From CAIWHR01 sp963734055 (GTDB taxonomy: Bacteria; Pseudomonadota; Gammaproteobacteria; Burkholderiales; Casimicrobiaceae), in assembly GCA_963734055.1 (NCBI GenBank), contig CAVTFQ010000008.1, forward strand, positions 124,001 through 188,000: a stretch of DNA of 64,000 bases, read 5' to 3'. Shown one piece after another: positions 34,864 to 43,673 of this stretch. Both the position numbers and the translations under genes were made by a program. The number at the start of each line of letters is the position of its first letter. Position 1 is the first letter of the stretch. The notes below the pieces were generated by a model. That model made no database searches, was not told the DNA's origin, and saw only the letters and a list, made by a program, of their open reading frames with translations.

Positions 34864-36693
34864 CTACCTGCACGCTGTGCCGGGCGGCGCGAAGACCTGT
34901 CGCGTGATCGGCTTGGACTGCGCCACCGGCTCCGCCATCCCGCCAAGCTGCACCGAGTAGGCGAACGTCGCGTGGTTGCCGTCCGTGAACGTGAAGGTCG
35001 CCGTGCCCGCCTTCGTCGCGACGACGGCCGCCGGATCGAAGGGCAGGGCGCTGAACGGCGGTCCGGTCGTGCGATACAGATCGCCGCCGTAGACGTTCGC
35101 GCCGGTCTCTGGAGCGGTGACGACAAGCCACAAAGGCGTTCCGTCGAGGTCGTACGTGAACCACGTCGCGAAGATTGTGCCGCCCTGGTGGTTGAGATTG
35201 ATTCCCCATCCCGACTCCGTGCCTGCCGGTGCCGCCCACCACAGGTCCTGGTAGTTCGTCGCCAGCGTCAGGTCCGGCTGCCCGCCCCATGTGCACGTCG
35301 GGACCGGTCCGAACACCTCCCGCGTGATCGGCTTGGTCTGCGTGACCCCGCTCACCGTGTACGCGAACGTCCCGTTGTTCGTGTCGCCGAAGGTCAACGT
35401 CGCGCTCCCTGCCGCCTCTTTGGTCACGTCCGCCGGACTCCATGGCACCGCGTTGAACGCCGGACCCCGCGTCCTGTAGAGCGTGCCGGTGTACGCGTTC
35501 GACCCCGACTTGGTCGCCGTCATCACGAGCCAGGATCCGCGACCGCTCGTGTCGTAGGTGAACCACGAGACGAAGAGCGTGTCGCCCTGGTGCGCGACGT
35601 TGAGTCCCCATCCCGCCTCGGCATTCGCAGGCGACGCCCACCACAGGCCCTGGTAGTTGTACGTGACGGGAGGCACTGGCGGCGCGTAGCCATCCATGGT
35701 CAGCGGCACCCGGTAGGGACCGTCAGAGGTCGCGATCACCAGCTCGCCCTTGCGCGTTCCCGAAAGGACCGGCCGCGCGGAGATCGCCACCTTGCACCCC
35801 GCGCCGGGCATGAGCGCGCCCGGGCCGCACGTGCCTCCGCTCACGAAGAATTCCGGGCTCGTGCTGCTGCTCCCGCCGACGGTGAGCGGCAACGTCGCCG
35901 TCGCGTCGTTGACGACGTCGATCGTCTGCGCGGCGGAAAGCACTCCGACCGTCTGCGCGCCGAAGTCGACGAGCGCCGGCAGCGAACACGCGTAGGCCGC
36001 CGATTGACCGCCGGCGGCGCCGTAGAGACAGCGGCATGCGCGGATGTCGTCCGGCTGCGGATCGCTGACGCTGCTGTACGGCGAATCGGGCAGTCCGGAC
36101 ATGAGCTGGTCGGGAAGGTTCGAGTGGCCGATGCCGATCGCGTGCCCCCACTCGTGCGTCCCGGTGCGGTCCATTTGCGCGTTGGCGCTCGGCGGGGGCG
36201 CGCTGAACCGGCTCGGCGTGAACAGGATGTCGGCATCGACCAGCACCTGCTGATCCGGGGGCGCCGCGTTCCACGTATACGTAAGGCCGAGCGTGCCGGG
36301 CGTGAGCTCGCGCCAGCCCACGACGTTGTAGTTGTCGGGCTTGGGGTCGCTGCCGTTGTAGGGCGGGACCGCCGTCGGTCCATCGTAGACGAACTGGATG
36401 CCGCAAACCGCCGACCACTTGGCCGCCGCGGCGGCAAGCGCGGCAACGGCCGTGCCCTCGTCCGCGAACGGCGACGGCGCGATCGGTGCGCTCCCATGGT
36501 TGTAGTGCCAGTGGAGCACCTTCCCCGGCCAACGTGCGGGCGTCCCGAAGCTGAACTGGAATTCCGGCTGGAAAGGCGGCGGCGGCGCGCCGCCGGGGAC
36601 CTGGCGCCGCACGAAGTCGCTTTCGCCGCGCGCGGGCGAGACCGGGGCGGCGAACAGGATCAGCGCGGCGGCCAGCGCGAGGCGGCGAAGCAT
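34864..36693 (-). CDS. Secreted matrixin-like zinc metalloprotease with two C-terminal repeats
   Basis: This 609-residue exported protein has a signal peptide (MLRRLALAAALILFAAP). Its metzincin catalytic site HEWGHAIGIGH lies near residues 180-190, followed by a Met-turn candidate (QLMSGLPDSPYSS). A cysteine-bearing Ig-like ASH/Hydin-type segment occupies roughly residues 235-340. Two tandem repeats of about 130 residues follow, each opening YQ(G/D)LWWA.PA..E.GWG and containing HQG.T.F..WFTYD. The repeats are probably for binding or surface attachment. The start at 36693 is preferred over in-frame ATGs upstream, because only it begins a clean signal peptide. Confidence 0.85.
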   Translation of the reverse strand: MLRRLALAAALILFAAPVSPARGESDFVRRQVPGGAPPPPFQPEFQFSFGTPARWPGKVLHWHYNHGSAPIAPSPFADEGTAVAALAAAAAKWSAVCGIQFVYDGPTAVPPYNGSDPKPDNYNVVGWRELTPGTLGLTYTWNAAPPDQQVLVDADILFTPSRFSAPPPSANAQMDRTGTHEWGHAIGIGHSNLPDQLMSGLPDSPYSSVSDPQPDDIRACRCLYGAAGGQSAAYACSLPALVDFGAQTVGVLSAAQTIDVVNDATATLPLTVGGSSSTSPEFFVSGGTCGPGALMPGAGCKVAISARPVLSGTRKGELVIATSDGPYRVPLTMDGYAPPVPPVTYNYQGLWWASPANAEAGWGLNVAHQGDTLFVSWFTYDTSGRGSWLVMTATKSGSNAYTGTLYRTRGPAFNAVPWSPADVTKEAAGSATLTFGDTNNGTFAYTVSGVTQTKPITREVFGPVPTCTWGGQPDLTLATNYQDLWWAAPAGTESGWGINLNHQGGTIFATWFTYDLDGTPLWLVVTAPETGANVYGGDLYRTTGPPFSALPFDPAAVVATKAGTATFTFTDGNHATFAYSVQLGGMAEPVAQSKPITRQVFAPPGTACR

Positions 36694-36937
36694 TGAGGCG
36701 GGTGCGGAAGGAATATGACAACAGAATAGCATCGGGGCCGGCGAGGGCACCCGCAATAGATCCGATCGGCGGAAATCCGCGGACCGGCGGCTTCGGCGCG
36801 GCCTTCCCCGTGGCCGAATGCGTTTCCTCGTCCTACGCCGGAATCCGTCGCCGGCGGACAGGTCGTGCAAACGGATGCGGGATATCGCGGCGGGTCCGCG
36901 CCTCCAACCTTTCGTGCACAGGAGGAAGGAGTTCCCC

Positions 36938-37123
36938 ATGAGACGCTGGATGATCGTGTCGCTCATGATCAGCGCGATGCTAGGGGCGTGCGTCGTCACC
37001 CCCGTCGGCTATCGCTACCACGACGACGGTTATTACGCGCGGGGCGGCCGCCATTACTACCACCCCGACTATCCCTATCGCGGCCATCCTTACCGCGACG
37101 AATATCATTACTACGGTAGGTAG
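36938..37123 (+). CDS. Small Tyr/His-rich lipoprotein
   Basis: This 61-residue protein has a strong AGGAGGAAGGA ribosome-binding site. The signal peptide ends in the lipobox LGAC, so it should be lipidated. The mature part is almost only Tyr, His, Arg, Gly, Asp and Pro (for example RGGRHYYHPDYPYRGH). No family assignment is possible; the His content could bind metal. Confidence 0.7.
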   Translation: MRRWMIVSLMISAMLGACVVTPVGYRYHDDGYYARGGRHYYHPDYPYRGHPYRDEYHYYGR

Positions 37124-37218
37124 CGTCTAGTGTGAGCCGCTCGCGCCGCGGCGCCGTGGCGGCTGAGTTCGTCCCCGCTGCCCAAGGTCATCCGGCACGG
37201 CCGAAATGCGAGTCACCG

Positions 37219-37986
37219 ATGCGGATACTGGTCACCAACGATGACGGCATCTACAGCCCCGGACTTGCGTCGCTCGCGCGAGTGGCGTCGATGCTGGGCG
37301 AAGTGCGCGTGGTCGCGCCGCACGTCGAAATGTCCTCGGCCGCCCATTCGATCACGTCCGCGCGCCCGCTGACCTTCAAGCGGACTCCGCTCGGCGGCTT
37401 CGTCGCACACCGAGTCAACGGAACGCCCGCCGACTGCGTCGCGCTCGGCGCGTTCGAATGGAAGGACGCCGAGATCGTGCTTTCCGGAATCAACCTCGGC
37501 AGCAACCTGGGCAATTCGCTCTGGCCATCGGGGACCGTCGCCGCCGCGCGCCAGGCGGCGCTCATGGGACTGCGCGGCATCGCGCTCAGCACCCCCGCGG
37601 GTGGCGAGGAGGCCTATCTCACCGTGCTCGAGCCCTGGGTGCGTCGCGTCCTGGATTTCCTGCTTCCGATCGCCGATGTTCCGCTCGTCAACGTCAACTT
37701 TCCGGCGAAGCCCCCGCGCGGGATGAGATGGACGAGACAGTCGGTGCGGCACTACGACGGCAGGATCGTCCCGGGCGAGGATCCGATGGGGCGAAAGCAC
37801 TTCTGGTTCACCGTCGCCCCAGTGGAGAACATCGACGAGGGAACGGACCGGTGGGCAGTCGAGCAAGGGTTCATCTCGCTAATGCCGGTGCGTCTCGATT
37901 TGACCGACGAACGGGCGCTCGAAGACCTTCGTGCGCAGCACGCGACGCAGGACAGTGAGCTCGCACGCCCCACGGCTTCCGCCTGA
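37219..37986 (+). CDS. surE: 5'/3'-nucleotidase SurE
   Basis: SurE is a survival-related metal-dependent nucleotidase active on nucleoside monophosphates and exopolyphosphate. The 255-residue protein begins MRILVTNDDGIYSPG with the metal-binding NDDG, and has the conserved NGTPADCV and SGINLGSNLG segments. ATG 37219 is the family start. The usual downstream pcm, nlpD and rpoS genes are absent. Confidence 0.96.
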   Translation: MRILVTNDDGIYSPGLASLARVASMLGEVRVVAPHVEMSSAAHSITSARPLTFKRTPLGGFVAHRVNGTPADCVALGAFEWKDAEIVLSGINLGSNLGNSLWPSGTVAAARQAALMGLRGIALSTPAGGEEAYLTVLEPWVRRVLDFLLPIADVPLVNVNFPAKPPRGMRWTRQSVRHYDGRIVPGEDPMGRKHFWFTVAPVENIDEGTDRWAVEQGFISLMPVRLDLTDERALEDLRAQHATQDSELARPTASA

Positions 37987-37995
37987 ACGGACCTC

Positions 37996-38904
37996 TCAGG
38001 GCTGGCGCGGAACGAGCATTCGGACGCCGTCGCGCATCGCGAGGCGGATGGGCGCGCCGTTGCGACCGTCCGCCGACGTCCGGAGGTAGATCTCGTCGTC
38101 GACGTGAATGGGAAAGCCGCCCGACGCGAGCTCGAGGCGGCGGCCGCGAATCGTCGTCAGCTCATGGGGCCACGCCGCCCCTTCCTCCTCCGCCTCGAGG
38201 CATTCGCGCAACAGCGCGCGCTCGAATTCCCGGACGACGACGACGTCGAACAGACGGTCGGAGGGATCCGCCGACGCCGCGAGGAAGAGATTCGGTCCGA
38301 CGAGGGGGATGTTCATCACCTCGAAGAGGACGAACCGGCCGCGGCACGGCCGCCCGTCGATGGTCGCGTCGAGCTGCACGCCAGGACAGTCGCGGAGATG
38401 ACGGAGCGCGAGCCGCACGGCGCGCGCATTGCGCGAATGCTTCTTCTTGCGCTTGGGTGGGTTCTTGCGGTGCGCGGCGATGATCATGCGCGGGATCATC
38501 CCCACGCCGACCGACTCGACGAATTGGCGCTCGCCCCACGGGCCGGACGCCTCCCCGATGTCGAACCGCCGCTCTTCGGCGGTGTTCCATCCTGCCACCT
38601 GCTCGCGCAGCGTGAACCGAGTCAGGCCGAGCGCCGTGCAGATGTTGTTCGCGGTTCCCATCGGCAACGGCGCGATCGGGATGCGCTTCCGGTGGAGGAG
38701 CTTCGCGACCTTGGCGATCGTGCCGTCGCCCCCTGCAACGGCGACGAGGTCCGCGGGACGCGCCAGGAACTCCGCGAGGTGCGTGTCCTTCGACGAGCGG
38801 TATCGCAGGGCATGCCCCTGGCCGCGGACCAGCTCGAACAACTCGTCCAGGTCCGGGCCCCGGCCGTCGCCCGCAATCGGGTTGTAGACGAGTGCAACAC
38901 GCAT
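37996..38904 (-). CDS. Diacylglycerol/lipid kinase family protein
   Basis: This 302-residue cytoplasmic YegS/DgkB-type lipid kinase has the GGDGT nucleotide-binding motif (VAVAGGDGTIAKVA, residues ~55-68), PLPMGTANNICTALG, and the two-domain layout ending in a beta-sandwich. The substrate (diacylglycerol, phosphatidylglycerol or sphingoid base) cannot be told. It is convergent with surE, with only 9 bp between stops. Confidence 0.9.
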   Translation of the reverse strand: MRVALVYNPIAGDGRGPDLDELFELVRGQGHALRYRSSKDTHLAEFLARPADLVAVAGGDGTIAKVAKLLHRKRIPIAPLPMGTANNICTALGLTRFTLREQVAGWNTAEERRFDIGEASGPWGERQFVESVGVGMIPRMIIAAHRKNPPKRKKKHSRNARAVRLALRHLRDCPGVQLDATIDGRPCRGRFVLFEVMNIPLVGPNLFLAASADPSDRLFDVVVVREFERALLRECLEAEEEGAAWPHELTTIRGRRLELASGGFPIHVDDEIYLRTSADGRNGAPIRLAMRDGVRMLVPRQP

Positions 38905-39054
38905 TTGAGGGATCGGCGCGGCATTCGCGGCCGCCTTGCCTTCGATGGGCGAATGGTGAACGCACGATCCCCGATCGCTTGTCGGCAGGTTTCTGATACT
39001 CGCGTACGGGAACGCCGTTCCGCGGCGCGGCCAAGCCCTTACAGGCGCCTCAGG

Positions 39055-39082
39055 CTCGCGGGGATTGCACCCGCCCCGCGAG
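39055..39082. repeat. GC-rich hairpin in the 38.9-39.2 kb intergenic region
   Basis: CTCGCGGGG (39055-39063) pairs with CCCCGCGAG (39074-39082) around a 10-nt loop. It is the only structure seen in the 300-bp gap between the lipid kinase and the next gene. Role unknown. Confidence 0.5.
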
Positions 39083-39204
39083 GCCGCCGTTTCGCCCTCA
39101 GGATGTCATGGGATTCCTGGTCCGAAGGGAGAGCCCGCGGCCGTTGACAACCGCCCATGCGGGCGCGCACGATCATCGAACTTGGTTCGACGACGGAGGA
39201 CGTG

Positions 39205-39486
39205 ATGTTGCGCGATATCTCGCTCGCTCTTGCCGTGTTGACCTTCGCCAGCGCCGCGGCCGCCGACTGCGGCGCCTCCCACGGGGCCAAGCGTGCAATC
39301 ACCGATGACCAGGCGCAGGCAACCCCGGCTCCGGTCAAGAAGGCCGCGCTCACGCCATCGCGAAAGAACGTCGCCGCCTGCCGAGGCGATTGCGCCGACC
39401 AATCGGCGAAGGTCAAGGAAAGCGCGCCGGGTGCGGTCGCGCTCGCGCGAAACGCTGCGCCCGAGGCCGCCAAGCCCGAGAACTGA
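39205..39486 (+). CDS. Small secreted protein, unknown
   Basis: This 93-residue protein has a signal peptide (MLRDISLALAVLTFASAAAA). The mature region is hydrophilic with three cysteines (DCGASH, ACRGDC) and Ala/Pro/Lys-rich stretches. No family is recognised. ATG 39205 is preferred to 39157 because it begins the signal. An intrinsic terminator follows directly. Confidence 0.65.
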   Translation: MLRDISLALAVLTFASAAAADCGASHGAKRAITDDQAQATPAPVKKAALTPSRKNVAACRGDCADQSAKVKESAPGAVALARNAAPEAAKPEN

Positions 39487-39509
39487 CTCGAGTCCGCACG
39501 CGTATCGAG

Positions 39510-39538
39510 GAGCCCGCTTCGTGCGGGCTCTTTCGTTT
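39510..39538 (+). terminator. Intrinsic terminator
   Basis: GAGCCCGC (39510-39517), TTCGT loop, GCGGGCTC (39523-39530), then TTTCGTTT. It ends the small secreted protein gene. Confidence 0.93.
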
Positions 39539-39574
39539 GCCGCGCCGGCTGCAACAGAGGTGCCTGCCGGAGGG

Positions 39575-40159
39575 TCAGGTGCCGCGCACTGCCTCCGGCT
39601 CCTGCGGCCCGGCCCAGGGGCGAGCGGGCTTGGCGCTGAAGATGGTCTCCGGATTGGCGGGCGCAAGCGTCCAGTCGTCATTGGCGATCTCGGCCTCGAG
39701 CTGACCCGGCCCCCAGCCGGAGTAGCCGATGAATATCAGCAAGCCCTCCATGGGCCTCTCGCGGGCCAGCAGCTTCCGCAGCAATTCCGGGTTGGTGCTG
39801 ATGCAGACGCCGTCGAGAACCTGGACTGCGTGCTCGGGAGGCGTATCGGCGCGAAAGAGGAACGACACCGACGTCAACTGGACCGGGCCGCCGAATCGCA
39901 CCTTGTCGTCCAGCCGCGCGAGACGTTCGAGATCGGGAAAGAGCCGGGCGACGGGTATCGACGTCGGGCGGTTGAGGATGAGCCCCCCCGGCGCGGGACC
40001 GATGTTGTTCAGCACGAGCACGACCGAATCCTTGAAGTTCGGATCGGGCATATGTCTGCGAGCCTCGAGCAGGATCGCGGTCAAAGGCTTCGCGGTGTCA
40101 GCGGATGTCGGGCACGACATCCCGAACAGAAGCAGCAGTGCAAGCAGCGCTCGGAGCAC
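39575..40159 (-). CDS. AlgH/YqgE-family protein with signal peptide
   Basis: This 194-residue UPF0301 (AlgH/YqgE) domain protein has the family segments DPNFKDSVVLVLN, GGLILNRPTS, FGGPV and FIGYSGWGPGQLE. Unlike ordinary cytoplasmic AlgH, it starts with an apparent Sec signal (MLRALLALLLLFGMSCPTSAD), so the domain is probably periplasmic, or lipid-anchored if the MSC acts as a lipobox. The function of the family is not settled. A small lipoprotein gene lies upstream on the same strand. Confidence 0.85.
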   Translation of the reverse strand: MLRALLALLLLFGMSCPTSADTAKPLTAILLEARRHMPDPNFKDSVVLVLNNIGPAPGGLILNRPTSIPVARLFPDLERLARLDDKVRFGGPVQLTSVSFLFRADTPPEHAVQVLDGVCISTNPELLRKLLARERPMEGLLIFIGYSGWGPGQLEAEIANDDWTLAPANPETIFSAKPARPWAGPQEPEAVRGT

Positions 40160-40206
40160 GTGAGGTCACGAGGCTCGATCCGGACGCCTCTTTGTTGCGC
40201 CGACGA

Positions 40207-40581
40207 TCATCCTTGGCTTCGTGGCAGCCGGATGGCAACTCCGTAGCAAATGAACCCCGGCTCGCTGTTCCGGAACCAGGTCGAGCGGCCGTAGTCGAGG
40301 CAACTGACGCTGATCAGCGCGTCCGCGTTCAGACGTGCCGCCTCGGACTGCAGCGCGGCGACGGCCTCCTCCCTTTTCGGGAACGTCGGAAGCCGGTAGG
40401 CCGTTCGCCACGAGTCCGCCCAAAGCGGGCCCAGGACCTCGTACGGCTTTCCGACGTACGGGTTCGCTTCGAAAACCTGCACGGCCGCGGCATCGCCCGC
40501 TGGCGGAGAACTGGCGCACCCGCAGGCCAGGCCCACGGCAGCCGCGATCAACAAAGAGTAGGCCGGGATTTCGACTCGCAT
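40207..40581 (-). CDS. Putative lipoprotein, unknown
   Basis: This 124-residue protein has a hydrophobic signal followed by ACGCASS, which fits a lipobox at one of the two cysteines. The mature part ends with a two-cysteine segment (SVSCLDYG...PGFICYGVAI) in a small alpha/beta domain reminiscent of YbjQ/Rcs-type lipoproteins. I do not assign a family. It precedes the AlgH-like gene by 47 bp and may be co-transcribed. Confidence 0.7.
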   Translation of the reverse strand: MRVEIPAYSLLIAAAVGLACGCASSPPAGDAAAVQVFEANPYVGKPYEVLGPLWADSWRTAYRLPTFPKREEAVAALQSEAARLNADALISVSCLDYGRSTWFRNSEPGFICYGVAIRLPRSQG

Positions 40582-40722
40582 GTCGTTAGCCCCTTGGCAC
40601 GGTCTGCCGGCGGCTCACGAGATGCCCGGAGCGAGCCCGTGAGCGGAGGACGGCGAGCGCGGAGATAAAAATAGCATACCTAACGCCTCGCAGCCGGCGC
40701 GTGCGTCGGACGATCCTCGCTG

Positions 40723-41229
40723 CTACCGACGGGTCAGGTCGATGGCCTCGGCGTCGGTCAGACGGTAGAGCACGCCGGTGGGATCATTCTTCAGCACGGC
40801 GAACTTGCCGCCCAGCAGGATAGGCTCGAATCCGTAGGCGATCTTCTTCTTCGCAATGACCTCGACAATTGCGTCAGGTCCCGCCGGCAGGCAAAAGGGG
40901 CAGTGGGGCGGCACGGCAGAGAGAAGAAAGTGATGCTGCTGGTCTCCGAGATCGAGCGGCAGAACGAATCCCTGCACCCGGACCGTCTTGCTGTCCAGAC
41001 TGAGGATATCGCCGCTGAAGCGCGGGACCATCACGCCATCCTGCTTGACCGGCTCGACCTGGCTCAGCGTTTTCCAGGAAACGACGCCCTGCATCTCGGG
41101 CAGCACCGAGGCGCTGAACAGGGACGCCGTCGGCAAGCCGGTCGCCGCGATGCCCTTGTCGAACGCGTCGGCCGGCGGCGCGGCAGCGAGCAGGACCGCC
41201 ATGGCCGAAGTGCCGAAGATCTCCCGCAT
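40723..41229 (-). CDS. Exported DUF3299 protein of a zinc-linked cluster
   Basis: This 168-residue protein has a signal peptide ending near PPADA. It has the DUF3299 core: VRVQGFVLPLDLGDQQHHF, then PHCPFCLPAGPD, a Cys/His patch suited to metal binding. ATG 41229 was chosen because it starts the signal; the open frame runs further but looks non-coding. It diverges from a Fur-family gene, and the shared upstream region holds a perfect palindrome over its promoter. DUF3299 genes commonly accompany Zur-controlled ABC genes in gammaproteobacteria. Confidence 0.82.
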   Translation of the reverse strand: MREIFGTSAMAVLLAAAPPADAFDKGIAATGLPTASLFSASVLPEMQGVVSWKTLSQVEPVKQDGVMVPRFSGDILSLDSKTVRVQGFVLPLDLGDQQHHFLLSAVPPHCPFCLPAGPDAIVEVIAKKKIAYGFEPILLGGKFAVLKNDPTGVLYRLTDAEAIDLTRR

Positions 41230-41349
41230 GACGTGCTCCCTTCCGGTCGTGTGAAGCCCGGCGAACGCGGCGGCGGGCTCGAACTCCAGGGCGATTGAGA
41301 CAGGTCGGCCGCCCGCGAGTTTCGCGCCGGCGACGAGTTGTAGCAGTAA

Positions 41350-41371
41350 CGATAATGCTATATCATTATCG
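41350..41371. promoter_or_regulatory. Fur/Zur-type operator palindrome
   Basis: CGATAATG-CTATAT-CATTATCG is a perfect inverted repeat with 8-bp arms in the divergent region of the DUF3299 and zur-like genes. It is AT-rich in a GC-rich genome and has the size and shape of Fur/Zur boxes. It covers the -10 and spacer of the minus-strand promoter. Confidence 0.8.
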
Positions 41372-41379
41372 ACTTTCAA
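41352..41379 (-). promoter_or_regulatory. Sigma-70 promoter for the DUF3299 gene
   Basis: On the minus strand, TTGAAA (41379-41374) and CATTAT (41357-41352) are 16 bp apart, five and four of six to consensus. The operator lies within it, as expected for repression. Confidence 0.6.
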
Positions 41380-41398
41380 GCAACCCCTTCCCTTTCCC

Positions 41399-41776
41399 AT
41401 GGCTGCAATGGAACGCGACACCCGTCAGCGCGAAGCCATCAAGGCGGTCATCAAGGCTGCGCAGCGACCGCTGCTTGCGAGCGAGATCCTCGAGGCAGGG
41501 CGCGGGATCGTCCGGGCACTGGGCATTGCGACCGTCTACCGCAATCTAAAGCTCCTCGTCTCCGAGGGCACCCTCCAGGTCATCACGCTGCCCGGAGAGG
41601 GCCCGCGCTACGAGATGAGGGAGTCCGGGCACCACGACCACTTCCAGTGCACGACGTGTCGCCGCGTCTACGACGTGCCCGGCTGTCCGGGCGACATGCG
41701 CCGCCTTGCGCCGCGCGGCTTCACCGTCGACCACCACCATGTGACGCTCTACGGGCGTTGCGCGGAGTGTCGATAG
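41399..41776 (+). CDS. Fur-family regulator, probably Zur
   Basis: This 125-residue DNA-binding metalloregulator has a winged helix (ATVYRNLKLLVSEGTL), the HHDHFQC regulatory metal region and two structural-zinc CxxC pairs (CTTC and CAEC). Its position beside DUF3299, ABC and ZIP genes favours zinc as the ligand (Zur), but Fur or another metal is not excluded. It likely represses its own operon and the divergent gene through the palindrome at 41350-41371. The protein is somewhat shorter than classical Fur. Confidence 0.87.
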   Translation: MAAMERDTRQREAIKAVIKAAQRPLLASEILEAGRGIVRALGIATVYRNLKLLVSEGTLQVITLPGEGPRYEMRESGHHDHFQCTTCRRVYDVPGCPGDMRRLAPRGFTVDHHHVTLYGRCAECR

Positions 41777-41795
41777 GCCGATTCCCTGGCTGGCC

Positions 41796-42452
41796 ATGAT
41801 TCGCCTCGCGGGCCTTCGCTTTGCCTACGGCGGCGGCGACGACGTCTTGCATGTGGACGAATTCGCGCTGGAGCCGGCATGCAACATTCTCGTCGTCGGT
41901 CCCTCCGGCTGCGGCAAGACAACGCTGCTGCACCTGATCGCCGGCCTCCTGGAGCCCACCCGCGGGTCGGTGGTGGTCGACGGACAGGACCTGTCGGCGC
42001 TTTCCCCGCGTGCGCGGGACCGCTTCCGCGGCCGGCATATCGGCATCGTGCTGCAGCAGTTCCACCTGCTTCCGACACTGACCGCGATGCAGAATCTGCT
42101 GGTTGCGCAGAGCATCGCCGGTCTCCGCGTGGAGCGCTCGGCCGCCCTGGCAACGCTTGGCGCGCTGGGTGTCGACGACAAGGCCGGTTCCTATCCCCAT
42201 CAGCTCTCGGTGGGTCAGCAACAGCGGGTCGCCATCGCCCGGGCGTTGGTCAATCGTCCCAAGCTCCTGCTCGCGGACGAGCCGACGTCGAATCTCGATG
42301 ACGAGGCGTGCGCTTCGGTCGCCGATCTCCTGCTCGGCGCCACCCGGCAGCATGCGGCATCGCTCGTGATCGCGACGCACGACACGCGCCTGAAGGCGAA
42401 GATCCCGCGGCAACTGGAGTTGCCGCGCCGCCCCGCGGAAGGCCGCGGATGA
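41796..42452 (+). CDS. ABC transporter ATP-binding protein (LolD/MacB type)
   Basis: This 218-residue ATPase has Walker A GPSGCGKTT, the Q-loop, a signature reading LSVGQQQRVAIARAL (LSxGQ variant), Walker B LLLADEPTS and the H-loop ATHD. It pairs with the FtsX-like permease that starts at its last codons (4-base overlap). Such MacB/LolD-type pairs couple ATP hydrolysis to movements of periplasmic proteins rather than to classical import. Confidence 0.92.
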   Translation: MIRLAGLRFAYGGGDDVLHVDEFALEPACNILVVGPSGCGKTTLLHLIAGLLEPTRGSVVVDGQDLSALSPRARDRFRGRHIGIVLQQFHLLPTLTAMQNLLVAQSIAGLRVERSAALATLGALGVDDKAGSYPHQLSVGQQQRVAIARALVNRPKLLLADEPTSNLDDEACASVADLLLGATRQHAASLVIATHDTRLKAKIPRQLELPRRPAEGRG

Positions 42453-43651
42453 ACCTGCTGCAGCTCGCGTGGAGCTACCTTCGGGCACGACCACTCGGCA
42501 CGCTGCTCAACGTATTGCTGCTCGCTCTCGGCGTCGGAACGATCGGGTTCGTCTTGATCGTCAACGGGCAGATCGGCAGCAGTCTCAATCGCGACGCCCG
42601 CGGCATCGACCTCGTGGTCGGCGCCAAGGGCAGCCCGATCCAGCTCATGCTGGCCGGGATCTTTCACCTCGACGTCCCGACCGGCAACATCCCGCTCAAG
42701 TCCGCGCAGGAGCTGGCGAAGAACCCGCTGATCAAGAACGTGATTCCGCTTTCCATTGCCGACAGCTTCCGCGGCTTCTGGATCATCGGGACCACACCCG
42801 GCTACATCGACCTCTACCATGGCGAGCTCGCCGCGGGTCGGGTTTGGAGCGGCAAGATGCAGGCCGTGTTCGGTGCGACGGTCGCGGCCCGCACCGGGCT
42901 CGGCGCCGGCGACCGATTCGTCGGCTCCCACGGCCTCGCGGAAGGCGGGCCGGTGCACGGCGACTCGGTTTACTCGGTGGTCGGCGTTCTGCGTCCGACC
43001 GGGACCGTTCTCGACCGGCTCGTCCTCTGCGACACGGAGAGTGTCTGGTTCGTCCATGAAGGCAATATCACCGATCCCGACGAGAGAAAGGTCGTCGAGG
43101 ACGAGCGACAGGTGACCATCCTGCTCGTGCAATACGCGACGCCGCTCGCCGCGGCGACGCTGCCGCGCAAGATCAACTCCGACACCAACATGCAAGCGGC
43201 GTCACCGGCGTACGAAACCGCGCGCCTGTTTCGGATGATCGGCGTCGGGGCCGACGTGATACGCGCCTTCGGCGGCGTCGTGCTGGCCACGGCTGCGCTG
43301 TCGCTGTTCATCGCGCTCTATCACGCCCTGAACGAGCGCGCGTACGACATCGCCGTGCTGCGTACGCTCGGGGCACGGCCGACCAGCATCGCGGTGATGC
43401 TGATGCTCGAGGCGCTGATCCTGGCCGTCCTCGGCGGCATTCTCGGCCTCCTCCTCGCGCACGGCCTCGCGGCGATCCTCGCGTGGTGGATGGTGCGCCA
43501 GGAGAGCATTCCGATCGATGCGTGGGAGGTGTCCGGCCGAGAACTCTGGTTGCTGGTGCCTTCGCTGCTAGCCGCGGCGCTGGCCGCCTTGCTGCCGAGC
43601 TGGCGGGCGGCGCAGGCAAACATCTCGGCGACGCTCGCTCGCCGGGGATGA
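42449..43651 (+). CDS. FtsX-like ABC permease
   Basis: This 400-residue MacB/FtsX-type permease has one N-terminal membrane helix (LLLALGVGTIGFVLIV), a large periplasmic domain (residues ~45-265) and three C-terminal helices with the FtsX segment ALNERAYDIAVLRTLGA. ATG 42449 overlaps the ATPase stop. With the ATPase it forms a mechanotransmitting complex. Zrg-type loci of Vibrio and Pseudomonas have the same ABC pair with DUF3299. Confidence 0.9.
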   Translation: MNLLQLAWSYLRARPLGTLLNVLLLALGVGTIGFVLIVNGQIGSSLNRDARGIDLVVGAKGSPIQLMLAGIFHLDVPTGNIPLKSAQELAKNPLIKNVIPLSIADSFRGFWIIGTTPGYIDLYHGELAAGRVWSGKMQAVFGATVAARTGLGAGDRFVGSHGLAEGGPVHGDSVYSVVGVLRPTGTVLDRLVLCDTESVWFVHEGNITDPDERKVVEDERQVTILLVQYATPLAAATLPRKINSDTNMQAASPAYETARLFRMIGVGADVIRAFGGVVLATAALSLFIALYHALNERAYDIAVLRTLGARPTSIAVMLMLEALILAVLGGILGLLLAHGLAAILAWWMVRQESIPIDAWEVSGRELWLLVPSLLAAALAALLPSWRAAQANISATLARRG

Positions 43652-43673
43652 CGGTCGACTGAAGGAGAGTCCC

